From Leptospira ilyithenensis (GTDB lineage Bacteria; Spirochaetota; Leptospiria; Leptospirales; Leptospiraceae), in NCBI RefSeq assembly GCF_004771005.1, contig NZ_RQHV01000061.1, positions 434,001 to 498,000 of the forward strand: a stretch of 64,000 nucleotides of DNA, given 5' to 3'. Under the pieces are notes generated by a model. It saw only the letters and a list, made by a program, of their open reading frames with translations, was not told where the DNA came from and made no database searches. Position 1 is the first letter of the stretch, and each line of letters begins with the position of its first letter. Shown here one piece after another: positions 1-7,964 of this stretch. The position numbers and the translations under genes are program-made.

Positions 1-53
1 TTTCGCAATTTCATTTTTCATTCTTGCGCTCCCTGGCAAGTAAATAAAAACTT

Positions 54-386
54 TTGGATGGAGACCCAAGTTTGAAGGCAAAAGTAGCTCATCTCTTTAA
101 AAAATTAGAGGAAATTGAGCGTGATGGTGTGGAATTAAAAAAACTCACGGATCGCATCGCGGAAGATCGGGAGTATTCCCCTATTTTACGGGAATCATTC
201 CAAGCAGAAATGCAAAAATTGGAAGAGCAAAAATCTGAAATTTTGAAAATTTCCATTTCCCAGATACCTGACAGTCTTTCCGGGAAACTGGACAAATCCC
301 CCAAAGAAAATTTTATCTCTTCCTCCGAAACTGAAATCCCCTCTTCCGATAAAAAGAAAACCGATAAACCGGTTCGCAAATATTGA
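54..386 (+). CDS. Small coiled-coil protein of unknown function
   Basis: A 110-residue, highly charged protein. Residues 5-75 are rich in Lys, Glu and Leu with heptad-like spacing and look like a coiled coil; the tail (about 76-110) is low in hydrophobics, rich in Ser, Lys and Pro, and probably disordered. There is no signal peptide or membrane segment, so it is presumably cytoplasmic. The start is a TTG at 54, because an in-frame TAA lies at 45-47 and no in-frame ATG precedes the conserved-looking part. It sits 31 bases upstream of the lipoprotein gene at 418 on the same strand and may share its transcript. I do not recognise the family. That it is a real gene is supported by its position and coding-like composition only. 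Confidence 0.6.
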   Translation: MDGDPSLKAKVAHLFKKLEEIERDGVELKKLTDRIAEDREYSPILRESFQAEMQKLEEQKSEILKISISQIPDSLSGKLDKSPKENFISSSETEIPSSDKKKTDKPVRKY

Positions 387-417
387 TCTTTTCTCATTTA
401 AAATAAAAGGAAATCGA

Positions 418-1938
418 ATGAATTTTAAAAAATATTTTTTGGCTTATCTATTGATAGGGATAAGCACCCTAAGTTTAGTTCAGTGTTCCGGTGACTCTGA
501 AATTCTAGCTACGTATGATGGCGGAACCGTAACTCGCGGAGAAATGAACTTTGTGATTGAAGCTTCCAAAAGAGGACAAGCTGAATCGCAACCAGTCAGT
601 CCCGATATCCAATTGAAGATTTTGGAAAGCATCGCTCTTGAAAAAATTCTACTCTTAGATGGGATTCAATCCAAAAAAGTAGATCCTGCCGATGTAAAAA
701 AAATAGAAGCACTAGTAGCCGATTTTTTAAAATTCAATGTTTATATGCGTGAATATACAAAGGAAGCGGTTAAAACAAAACCTCTCGAATTTGTAGATTT
801 ACAAATTACTTTGATTCGAGGTGCGAACCCTGCCGAGAATGAGAAAAAAGCGGACGAACTACTTTCTAAATTGAACTCTGCATCCAAATCCGAAGCAGGC
901 AAACTGATCTCTGAAAATACTGCTGATGTAACCCGAAAACCTGTGGGCGGAAAATTAGAACCCTTCTGTGTAAATTGCAGCATCACTCCTTTGGAAGATA
1001 TTATTTCGGAAGCGAGGAAAGTTAAAAAAGGACAGTTCGTAAAATACAGTAAAGAAAAAGAAAACCAAATCATTTATCTGGTGCGTATTACCGGAGAAGA
1101 AAAGGTCCACCCCGAAAGAGTTGTAAAATATCTGACTTCCGTATTTGAAGATTTCAAAGAAGAAGCAACCAAATATGGTGCATCCATTACTCCCGATGAA
1201 GAAACTAAAAACGCAATCAGCTATTTTACTGAAGGGAATTTGGAAGAAAAGGGACAACAGTTTGCACAACATACCCTAAAACAATTCGAACAAGGCTTAT
1301 ACCAAAAGGAAATGACTCGTTTAAAAGAAGTTAGCGGAATTGAAGTGAATCCGATTCCTCCTGTTTTTGGCCCGGAAGGGATTGATCCAAAAAACTACGG
1401 ACCGGATTTGGTTCTCTATACCAAGAAGGACAAGTCCACTTATACTTGGAAAGATTTGGAAAATGATTTTGCATCCGTCCCAAATGCTTTGAAATCAGAA
1501 TACAAAGATTCTAAATTAAAAATATGGGATATGCTAAACCTCTTTCAATCCACCTTATTGCAGGGAAAAATTGCACAAGAATCCCCTGACGTTCAAAAAA
1601 TTTCCAAAGAAACGAGCTACCAGATGCAATTGGACAAGATGCGGGTTTCACTTGCATTGAAAGCATTCCAAGACGAAGTGAAATCTGTACCTGTAAACGT
1701 GACGGAACAACAGCTACGAGATTCCTACGAAGCTGGTAAACTTTATGCCTATTCCACTCCAGATCCCAAAAATCCTCAGAATAGAGTCACTCAGAGTTAT
1801 GCACAAGTTCGGGAAAGAATCAAGTCTGAGATGGAAGGGGCGCAAAGGAACGCGTTTGTAGAGCAAAAAATCTCCGGTCTTAAGACTACTTACAACTTAA
1901 AAGTAGCCCAAGATCGCTTAAAAGAAGTTACATTATAA
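418..1938 (+). CDS. SurA/PrsA-like lipoprotein (probable peptidyl-prolyl isomerase or periplasmic chaperone)
   Basis: A 506-residue exported lipoprotein. The N-terminus has a basic start, a hydrophobic core and a lipobox LVQC with the acylated Cys at residue 23. The segment after it (about 30-110: GGTVTRGEMNF, then a helical region) resembles the N-terminal chaperone domain of SurA/PrsA proteins. About 120-230 has the spacing of a parvulin domain: a repeated Leu/Lys stretch, VGGKLEPF in the usual GG-L-F position and KKGQFV before a final strand. A second helical half follows to the C-terminus. The expected role is folding of exported or outer-membrane proteins in the periplasm. AAGGA lies 9 bases upstream of the ATG. 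The PPIase assignment is by pattern only, and active-site residues cannot be confirmed by eye. Confidence 0.65.
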   Translation: MNFKKYFLAYLLIGISTLSLVQCSGDSEILATYDGGTVTRGEMNFVIEASKRGQAESQPVSPDIQLKILESIALEKILLLDGIQSKKVDPADVKKIEALVADFLKFNVYMREYTKEAVKTKPLEFVDLQITLIRGANPAENEKKADELLSKLNSASKSEAGKLISENTADVTRKPVGGKLEPFCVNCSITPLEDIISEARKVKKGQFVKYSKEKENQIIYLVRITGEEKVHPERVVKYLTSVFEDFKEEATKYGASITPDEETKNAISYFTEGNLEEKGQQFAQHTLKQFEQGLYQKEMTRLKEVSGIEVNPIPPVFGPEGIDPKNYGPDLVLYTKKDKSTYTWKDLENDFASVPNALKSEYKDSKLKIWDMLNLFQSTLLQGKIAQESPDVQKISKETSYQMQLDKMRVSLALKAFQDEVKSVPVNVTEQQLRDSYEAGKLYAYSTPDPKNPQNRVTQSYAQVRERIKSEMEGAQRNAFVEQKISGLKTTYNLKVAQDRLKEVTL

Positions 1939-2029
1939 GAGTTTATGATAAACAGGAAAATAAATTTTTTATTAAATTTTTTTCTTGTTTTTTGTTACTT
2001 TAGACCTAGTCTGTAAGCTAGAGGGTAAA

Positions 2030-2449
2030 ATGAATAATCACATTTATATGCTGCGTAAAAAGCGCGGAGTTAAACAGTATGATATGGCTCGCGCTCTCGG
2101 CGTTTCTCCGAGTTATTTATCAAAAATCGAAACAGGTGCTCAAGAGCCTACGGAAAAATTCAAAACCTCATGTGCTAAGTATCTAAAGACATCTGTGGAC
2201 AAGCTTTTTAACGAGAATCTCGTGGAAGACATCTATCCTGAATTTGCCAATGGATTGAAGAATAAACTTTGGGCTGTCCGAAGAGAGATGGGAATCAAAC
2301 AATATGATTTTGCTAAGAAATTAAAAGTTTCGACTCCTTTTCTTTCCAAGGTAGAACTTGGGCTTTTGGAACCGCCGGAAGATTTTAAAACTCTGGTTTC
2401 CAAAGTGCTTAAGATGGAAAAGGGCGATCTTTTCCTTGCATCAAAATAG
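2030..2449 (+). CDS. Transcriptional regulator with two tandem XRE-type helix-turn-helix domains
   Basis: A 139-residue protein made of two similar HTH_3 (Cro/cI, XRE) units, residues about 3-60 and 78-135. Both share the pattern KQYD-x-A-xx-L-x-V-S-xx-(Y/F)LSK-(I/V)E-x-G-xx-EP, roughly 26 identical positions of 58 by eye, joined by a short linker. It is presumably a cytoplasmic DNA-binding protein. The reading frame is open back to a TTG at 1985, but the ATG at 2030 follows GAGGG with good spacing and begins right before the first HTH, so I start there. It stands alone, followed by two hairpins. No sensor or enzyme domain is present, and the ligand and targets are unknown. Confidence 0.85.
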   Translation: MNNHIYMLRKKRGVKQYDMARALGVSPSYLSKIETGAQEPTEKFKTSCAKYLKTSVDKLFNENLVEDIYPEFANGLKNKLWAVRREMGIKQYDFAKKLKVSTPFLSKVELGLLEPPEDFKTLVSKVLKMEKGDLFLASK

Positions 2450-2469
2450 TTACAACTAGCTAAAAATAT

Positions 2470-2506
2470 AAGCAGGTCGGAATTTCCTTCCTGCTTCTGC
2501 TTTTTC
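2470..2506 (+). terminator. Probable intrinsic terminator after the double-HTH gene
   Basis: AAGCAGG (2470-2476) pairs with CCTGCTT (2490-2496). The intervening bases can add a partial inner stem, and CTGCTTTTT follows with a five-T run at 2501-2505. It lies 20 bases after the regulator's stop codon and before the transporter gene. The stem is only 7 bp, so efficiency is uncertain. Confidence 0.55.
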
Positions 2507-2507
2507 C

Positions 2508-2529
2508 AAAATCTTTTGAAAAAGATTTT
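2508..2529. terminator. Perfect 10-bp inverted repeat, possible second terminator or operator
   Basis: AAAATCTTTT (2508-2517) and AAAAGATTTT (2520-2529) are exact reverse complements separated by two bases. The repeat is nearly all A/T, so a simple terminator hairpin would be weak. It lies about 35 bases upstream of the NSS transporter start, so it could also be a protein-binding site in that gene's promoter region. The choice between these is open. Confidence 0.4.
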
Positions 2530-2563
2530 GTCACATACCTTCCTTCACTTCTTATAGTCCTTG

Positions 2564-4156
2564 ATGAATTCTTCTCATGATGGATGGGCCACCCGAATCG
2601 GGCTCATACTCGCGGTTGCTAGCGGTGCCATAGGTCTTGGCAATTTCCTACGTTTTCCGGGACAAGCTGTCCAAAACGGTGGTGGTGCCTTTATGGTTCC
2701 CTATATCATCAGCTTCATTGTGCTAGGCATTCCTGTTTGTTTGGCAGAATGGACAATGGGAAGGATGGGGGGGAAACACGGGCATAGTTCTCCTTTTATC
2801 TTCAAAGAATATTTGAAAGGATATTCTTTGAAGATCACGGGAACCATCGGGGTCATGATCCCCGTGATGATCTATGTATATTACGTATTCATCGAATCCT
2901 GGTGCCTTGCTTACGTTTATTATTTTTTAATCGGCGGGCTTGATTTGGGCAGAACTGCTGCGGGAAATTTAGCGGAACAAAAAGAAATCATTTCGCAATC
3001 ATCCGATTTTTTCCTAAATCTAACGGGTGCTAAGGAAAATGGAGCCTCATTCGAAAGTTCCATTCTTATCTTTTTTTTACTCTGTTTCGCATTTAATTTT
3101 TATTTGGTGTACCGCGGACTTTCCAAAGGACTGGAAGCATTTGCCAAACTCGCAATGCCACTTATGGGAATTTGTTCTACGATCGTACTTATTCGCGTAT
3201 TAACCATACCTGGAATAGAATCCGGTCTCGCCGTTATGTGGAATCCGGATTGGTCTACTCTAAAGGAGCCTAAGGTTTGGATCAATGCAGCGGGTCAGAT
3301 TTTCTTTTCACTTTCCACCGGGTTCGGTATCGCACTCGTATTCTCAAGTTTTTTGAAGAAGAAAGACGATGTTGTGTTGTCCAGTTTATCGTCCGCATCC
3401 CTCAATGAATTCGCTGAAGTAGTGTTTGGTGGTATGATTACCATTCCTGTAGCGTTCCTTTTTTTGGGAGCGACTGTTACTTCCTTCGGAACTTTCGGAA
3501 TGGGTTTTATAGCACTTCCGGCCGTATTTAGTATGATGCCGGGAGGGAATCTTTTCGGTGCTCTTTGGTATCTTGTACTTTTTCTTGCCGCACTCACCTC
3601 TTCCATTACCATGTTACAGCCGGGAATTTTGTTTTTAGAAGAAGGTTTCGGCTTCAGTAAAAGAAAATCTTCCTTCATTTTGTTTTTGTTTACATTTAGC
3701 CTTTGTTTGCCGATCGTTTACTTTAACAAGGATTTCACCGCACTTGATATTGCTGATTTTTATATTGGAACGATTATGATCTATATACTCGCATCGATTC
3801 AAATTTTCGTGTTCTATTTTAAAATCGGAGTGGATCGGGGAGTAAACGATGCCAACCAGGGATCCCTGATACCTTTTCCGGGAAGCATTCGGTTTTTGAT
3901 GAAGTACGTCACTCCTTGGTTTCTGTTATTTGTATTTATCTCCTTTTGTTACATGAACCTGCCCGAGTATCTGGACAAGATGAGTCCGGAAAAAATGGGT
4001 CAGATTGCTTCGAACAAGGGTGAAAGCGTAACCGATGCGGAAACAAAGGCCTATATTGCGCGTTATGTGGTCTTGGGTCTGGTTGCGGTTTTCATACTAC
4101 TGTATTTTACGGTAAGTCGCGCACTGTCTAAGAAAAGCGAGGAAAATCCTGTATGA
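2564..4156 (+). CDS. Neurotransmitter:sodium symporter (NSS/SNF) family amino-acid transporter
   Basis: A 530-residue polytopic inner-membrane protein. The N-terminus carries the NSS signature: W-A-T-R-IG near the start, then the unwound TM1 segment SGAIGLGNFLRFPG, which holds the Na+ and substrate sites. About 11-12 hydrophobic segments follow, and TM6 and TM8 regions (AAGQIFFSLSTGFG, FLAALTSSITMLQP) match the family pattern. The role is Na+-coupled uptake of amino acids, and the substrate cannot be read directly. The ATG at 2564 is chosen; a TTG lies directly before it at 2561. The stop overlaps the start of a 38-codon gene (4153-4269) that looks like the small subunit of Met/Ala-importing NSS systems, which suggests a MetP-type transporter. 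Confidence 0.9.
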   Translation: MNSSHDGWATRIGLILAVASGAIGLGNFLRFPGQAVQNGGGAFMVPYIISFIVLGIPVCLAEWTMGRMGGKHGHSSPFIFKEYLKGYSLKITGTIGVMIPVMIYVYYVFIESWCLAYVYYFLIGGLDLGRTAAGNLAEQKEIISQSSDFFLNLTGAKENGASFESSILIFFLLCFAFNFYLVYRGLSKGLEAFAKLAMPLMGICSTIVLIRVLTIPGIESGLAVMWNPDWSTLKEPKVWINAAGQIFFSLSTGFGIALVFSSFLKKKDDVVLSSLSSASLNEFAEVVFGGMITIPVAFLFLGATVTSFGTFGMGFIALPAVFSMMPGGNLFGALWYLVLFLAALTSSITMLQPGILFLEEGFGFSKRKSSFILFLFTFSLCLPIVYFNKDFTALDIADFYIGTIMIYILASIQIFVFYFKIGVDRGVNDANQGSLIPFPGSIRFLMKYVTPWFLLFVFISFCYMNLPEYLDKMSPEKMGQIASNKGESVTDAETKAYIARYVVLGLVAVFILLYFTVSRALSKKSEENPV

Positions 4157-4269
4157 ATGAACCGGTAGTTATGACTTGGCAAGGTATACTAATCATGTTC
4201 ACTTCGATTGTACTTGTTTGTTCGATTTGTATTTATTGTATTTATCATTTAGTTAAAAATAGGGAATAA
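4153..4269 (+). CDS. MetS-like small subunit of an NSS amino-acid transporter (38 residues)
   Basis: This is a short gene easily missed by length cut-offs. ATG at 4153 overlaps the TGA of the transporter gene (ATGA), and the frame runs 38 codons to TAA at 4267-4269. The product has a short polar start (MNEPVVMTWQG), one hydrophobic segment of about 20 residues (ILIMFTSIVLVC, then SICIYCIY) and a basic/acidic end HLVKNRE. Bacterial NSS transporters of the MetP type are known to work with single-membrane-span small subunits (MetS, or the methionine/alanine importer small subunit family) of this size, topology and tail (hydrophobic segment, then short charged end), encoded immediately downstream. 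Assignment rests on size, topology, tail and position. The next gene begins one base after its stop. Confidence 0.75.
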   Translation: MNEPVVMTWQGILIMFTSIVLVCSICIYCIYHLVKNRE

Positions 4270-4270
4270 T

Positions 4271-6271
4271 TTGTCCAATACCCAAGATATATTTGCAAAA
4301 TCCTTACCCAAACTCTGGAAAGATTATGAAGCGAGACCGGAACAAGTTTCCATGGCTGTGGCTGTAGAGTCAGCTCTGTCGAAAGGGGAATCTTTGGCAG
4401 TCGAGGCGGGAACAGGAGTTGGAAAATCCCTCGCCTATTTGATTCCTGCCGCACTCTACTCCATTGAAAATGATTGTATCGTTGCCATTTCCACGGAAAC
4501 AAAATCATTACAAGATCAGATCTTAAAAAAAGACATAGCACTTGTGAGTGAAGCAATTGGGCAGGAAGTTCGCGCTCATGTAGCTTTGGGAGCAAATAAT
4601 TATCTTTGTAAAAGAAAATACGGCAAGATCATGGACCGAGGAGATTTCGGTCCGGAAATGGAAAAAGAAATCGATCAGTTCGTAAAATGGGAAAGGACAA
4701 CGGAAACCGGAATTCGTTCCGAATATGAAGGTTTTGTCTCCGGATCTTTTTGGAATTCCATAGGTCGGGAGTCTGAGAATTGTTTGTCGAGAAATTGTCC
4801 CAATTTTTCCTCTTCTTATTATTTTTTGGAAAAAGAAAAATGGAAAAAAGCGAATATACTTATCATTAATCACCATTTGCTGGCGAGTCATTTGGCAGGG
4901 GATTTTCGGATTCTACCGCCTTTCCAACATTTGGTGATCGATGAAGCGCATTCTTTTCCCGAGGCAGTTGGAAAAGCATTCGGTTCCGAATTGAAATATG
5001 AACTATTGATCAACCTACTTCATTATCTTTACCATCCTGAAAAGAAAACCGGCTTTGCTTCCAAACTTCCTGACAAAAAGAAAGATATCGTCGCAGATGC
5101 CATTCAAAAGGCGGAGAGTTACGCTTCCGATTTTTTCCGATTGCTATTTTCTGAAATTCCTATGAATTTTCAATTTTCCTTCCGACATACTGCCCGAATC
5201 AAAGCGGACGACGGTGCTTTGGAAGATTCTTTGTACGATCTTTCCGAAATCTGTTTGGGAATGTTGGAAAAGTATAAAAAAGACAGCGATGATAACGATG
5301 AGAAAGAAATCGCCTTGGCTTTGGAAATGGTAGGCACGCAAACAAAAAAGGCCGCTGCTTTTGTGGAAGAGTTTCGTACGAAAAAGAATTCCAATTTGGT
5401 ATTTTGGATAGAAGCTCCGAACCAGACCGCAAAAGACCGTTATTATCATTTGTATTCCCAACCCAAAAATACGGAAGAGATTTTGTCCAAATCCCTTTTC
5501 CCTAATATGGAATCGGTTGTAATGACTTCGGCAACTTTGTCCCCCACTCCCGGAAATTTTCAATATTTCCTGAAAGAGATCGGAACAAAGGATGTGCAAA
5601 CGAAAACTCTCGCTTCTCCATTTGCATATAACACACATTCGGTTTTATTCGTTCCAAAACAGGTAGCGGATCCTGTTTCGGACCCCCGCCGAAATAAAAT
5701 TGATGTTAGTTTTTGGGTTGAAAAACTGATCAACTTATCGAAGGGAGACGCTTTCGTATTATTCACTTCCAATAAACTGTTGAATGAAGTTTACGAAGAT
5801 CTGGTGGACAAACTGGATTTCCCTCTTTTTTCCCAAGTCCATCTGGGACCGATCCAGGCAAAAAGGGAATTTATGCAGACGAGCCAAAGCGTATTATTCG
5901 GAGTTTCCAGTTTTTGGCAAGGAATCGATATCAAAGGTGACAAACTAAGAAATGTTATCATCACCAAGCTTCCCTTTCAGGTTCCTACAGAGCCTGTTTT
6001 GCAGGCGAAAATGGAGGATATGGAAAAAGAGGGAAAAAGTCCTTTTTGGGAAATGCAGGTACCTAAAACCTGCTTACTCCTCCGCCAAGGATTCGGAAGA
6101 TTGATCCGTTCTTCTTTTGATACTGGGATGGTAAGCATTTTGGATCCAAGGGTACATACGAAATCCTATGGCAAAAATGTAATCCAAAGTCTTCCTAAAG
6201 GTGTTCCCGTTGTAACGGAATTCCCGGATCTGGAAAGAAAATTCAACAATCTACCGAAGATGAAAGTATGA
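4271..6271 (+). CDS. DinG/XPD-type superfamily 2 DNA helicase
   Basis: A 666-residue cytoplasmic ATP-dependent helicase. It has Walker A at residues 46-53 (AGTGVGKS), DEAH box at 224-227, SAT-like motif MTSATLSP, and C-terminal motifs VSSFWQGIDIKG and RQGFGRLIRS. DinG-family enzymes unwind 5'-3' and act on DNA repair and R-loop or D-loop intermediates. The region that holds the Fe-S cluster in DinG and XPD is present: Cys113, Cys171 and Cys176 align, but the place of the fourth Cys (residue 182) is Ser (tct), so the cluster may be absent or altered. The start is TTG at 4271, one base after the preceding small gene, with AGGGA just upstream. It overlaps the next gene by 4 bases (ATGA). Confidence 0.9.
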   Translation: MSNTQDIFAKSLPKLWKDYEARPEQVSMAVAVESALSKGESLAVEAGTGVGKSLAYLIPAALYSIENDCIVAISTETKSLQDQILKKDIALVSEAIGQEVRAHVALGANNYLCKRKYGKIMDRGDFGPEMEKEIDQFVKWERTTETGIRSEYEGFVSGSFWNSIGRESENCLSRNCPNFSSSYYFLEKEKWKKANILIINHHLLASHLAGDFRILPPFQHLVIDEAHSFPEAVGKAFGSELKYELLINLLHYLYHPEKKTGFASKLPDKKKDIVADAIQKAESYASDFFRLLFSEIPMNFQFSFRHTARIKADDGALEDSLYDLSEICLGMLEKYKKDSDDNDEKEIALALEMVGTQTKKAAAFVEEFRTKKNSNLVFWIEAPNQTAKDRYYHLYSQPKNTEEILSKSLFPNMESVVMTSATLSPTPGNFQYFLKEIGTKDVQTKTLASPFAYNTHSVLFVPKQVADPVSDPRRNKIDVSFWVEKLINLSKGDAFVLFTSNKLLNEVYEDLVDKLDFPLFSQVHLGPIQAKREFMQTSQSVLFGVSSFWQGIDIKGDKLRNVIITKLPFQVPTEPVLQAKMEDMEKEGKSPFWEMQVPKTCLLLRQGFGRLIRSSFDTGMVSILDPRVHTKSYGKNVIQSLPKGVPVVTEFPDLERKFNNLPKMKV

Positions 6272-7140
6272 ATAGAAAAAGTTTTGTTCTGACAATCTTT
6301 ACGATTCTATGTGTAGGATCCTTTTCCGGTTATGCGGAAAGTTCCGTAGACAGGGATTTTTTTCAAACCGAAATCAATTGGTATGAATTGACTGTCACTG
6401 CAAAAATCAACGAACCTTTGCCGAAAATCGTCTTTGATGAGGATGATCCCGATTTTGGAAAACCGGGAACTGCAACGAACAAAGGCAGATCGGATTTACT
6501 TGCCCGCAAAAAAGCGAAAGAGAAACTAAGAATGAGGCTCAGCCAAAGGATAGAGTCCTTATTTTTAAATTCGGATTATACTTTATTTGAATATTCGGGA
6601 AGTAATCCTTCCGTGCGAACTCGAATCAATTCCTTTATCAGTGAAGAAAAAGAAACTTATGATTTTCAACCTAAAAAAAATATTTTGGAATCAAAAGCCA
6701 GCCTTCATTTGGCAACAAAACAAGGGTTACTTGCTTATCTCCCTATGGAATACGGAACGGAAGAGATTCCTGTTTTCAACGAATCCGTGCTTCCTGTTGC
6801 TTTTTCGGGCCTTGTAGTCGATGCGAGACATTTGGATTTGCGTCAGTCCCTGTTTCCTAAGATTCAATCGGACAGAGGCCTTGATATTTATTCACCAGTG
6901 TATGTAAAAGAATCCTATGCAATCGAAACTGGTTACGTAATCTACAGAACTGATAATAACGAACGTTATTTGGAAAAGAGAGTGGGGAAAAATCCCTTTT
7001 TCGTTTTGGCTTTGGGATTGGCTGGCAAAAATCAGACCGATTTGATTTTACCAAGTGATGAGGTGGCTAAATTGCTTAGCCACCCTGATTCAAGAAAGAA
7101 TCTTACACGTTGCAAAGTGATGATTTTAGTTTCGAAGTAA
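6268..7140 (+). CDS. Exported protein of unknown function
   Basis: A 290-residue protein with a clear signal peptide (MNRKSFVLTIF, hydrophobic core, cleavage probably after GYA near residue 23). The middle is charged and helical. The C-terminal third has a pattern I associate with an unnamed family of exported proteins: FSGLVVDARHLDLR, then PKI-S-RGLDIYSP, then GYVIYRTDN, and a final strand pair with TDLILPSDEVAKLL and KVMILVSK. I know no function for it. It overlaps the helicase stop by ATGA, so it is translationally coupled with it, and its end overlaps the end of the opposing gene at 7103-7906 by 38 bases. Confidence 0.75.
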   Translation: MNRKSFVLTIFTILCVGSFSGYAESSVDRDFFQTEINWYELTVTAKINEPLPKIVFDEDDPDFGKPGTATNKGRSDLLARKKAKEKLRMRLSQRIESLFLNSDYTLFEYSGSNPSVRTRINSFISEEKETYDFQPKKNILESKASLHLATKQGLLAYLPMEYGTEEIPVFNESVLPVAFSGLVVDARHLDLRQSLFPKIQSDRGLDIYSPVYVKESYAIETGYVIYRTDNNERYLEKRVGKNPFFVLALGLAGKNQTDLILPSDEVAKLLSHPDSRKNLTRCKVMILVSK

Positions 7141-7906
7141 GGGATAGAAAGGTTTTCTCCGCTTTTTCGTATTCTCCGTGGAATAGATAAGCAAATCCCA
7201 TATCTTCCAATTCTCTTGCGGTTAATTCGGAAACGTGGCTTTCCAGATTGCTGATTCTGGAAAATACAAGCGAGTAAGAGGATTTTTTTTCCTCAAAACT
7301 GGGAAGTTGCAATTTTCCCGGAATGTTTTCAAAGATTACATTCGCTTCCTTATGGCGGTCCAAAAACAACAAGGACATCCCTACCATCTTGTGCATTTCC
7401 AAGTCATTCAGAAGTTTGATGTTTTCACGAAACAATTTGATCACTTCTTCGTATTTTCGTAAGTGGTAAGTGCTTGTGATTTCTTCTTTGATAAAGGTTG
7501 TATCGTTGTATTTCTTTTTGTAGGCGCTTAGGATCGATTTTGCTTCCGCAAAGTTTTCCGATCTGAAGTAAATTTTGAGAGCCAGATTTACAATCGCATA
7601 ACAGATAGGAGAGCTTCCCGAATTGAAATAAAGAGAAACCTGCTTTGCTGCCTCTTTGTCTTTTCCCATTCCGAAGTTTACCAGCGCCTCCACCATTGGA
7701 GATAAAACTGAAATTCCTTTAGGGCTGGGATTTATATTTTTCCCGGACACTTCAAAGAACGCTAGGAAACTAAGATGTTGTAGATAATGATTACTAGGGT
7801 TGTTTTTTGCCAAATAAAGGACTTCTTCATTGGAACCAACTTCGAACAGATCCCACGCTTCTTGCTCGATAGTAAGGTTTTGAACTTGTGTTGCTTGTTG
7901 CGCCAT
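7103..7906 (-). CDS. TPR-like helical repeat protein of unknown function
   Basis: A 267-residue protein with no signal peptide. It is built of repeated helix pairs with TPR-like spacing: SNEEVLYLAKNNPSNHYLQH, a later ENFAEAKSILSAYKKKY, LRKYEEVIKLFRENIK and a final HGEYEKAEKTFLSL. Tetratricopeptide proteins act as scaffolds for protein partners, and no partner is evident here. The start is well supported by GAGGTGATCC directly before the ATG on the minus strand. The gene lies 58 bases after the asnS stop would be read on the opposite side and is on the same strand upstream of no other gene except asnS, which it precedes in reverse order. Its 3' end overlaps the neighbouring exported-protein gene by 38 bases, tail to tail. 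Confidence 0.75.
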   Translation of the reverse strand: MAQQATQVQNLTIEQEAWDLFEVGSNEEVLYLAKNNPSNHYLQHLSFLAFFEVSGKNINPSPKGISVLSPMVEALVNFGMGKDKEAAKQVSLYFNSGSSPICYAIVNLALKIYFRSENFAEAKSILSAYKKKYNDTTFIKEEITSTYHLRKYEEVIKLFRENIKLLNDLEMHKMVGMSLLFLDRHKEANVIFENIPGKLQLPSFEEKKSSYSLVFSRISNLESHVSELTARELEDMGFAYLFHGEYEKAEKTFLSLTSKLKSSLCNV

Positions 7907-7964
7907 GGATCACCTCGCTATGGAGATGATCGGCTTTTTTGTAGCGATTCCCTGAAATAAATTT

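Noticed and set aside
1..53. Possible C-terminus of an upstream membrane protein (frame ending at TAA 41-43)
   Set aside because: Only 13 codons are visible, so it cannot be supported.
4245..5640. Open frames on the minus strand across the helicase gene (up to 164 codons)
   Set aside because: They lie wholly inside a gene with clear helicase motifs on the plus strand, contain no family pattern, and follow the opposite-strand shadow of its codon bias.
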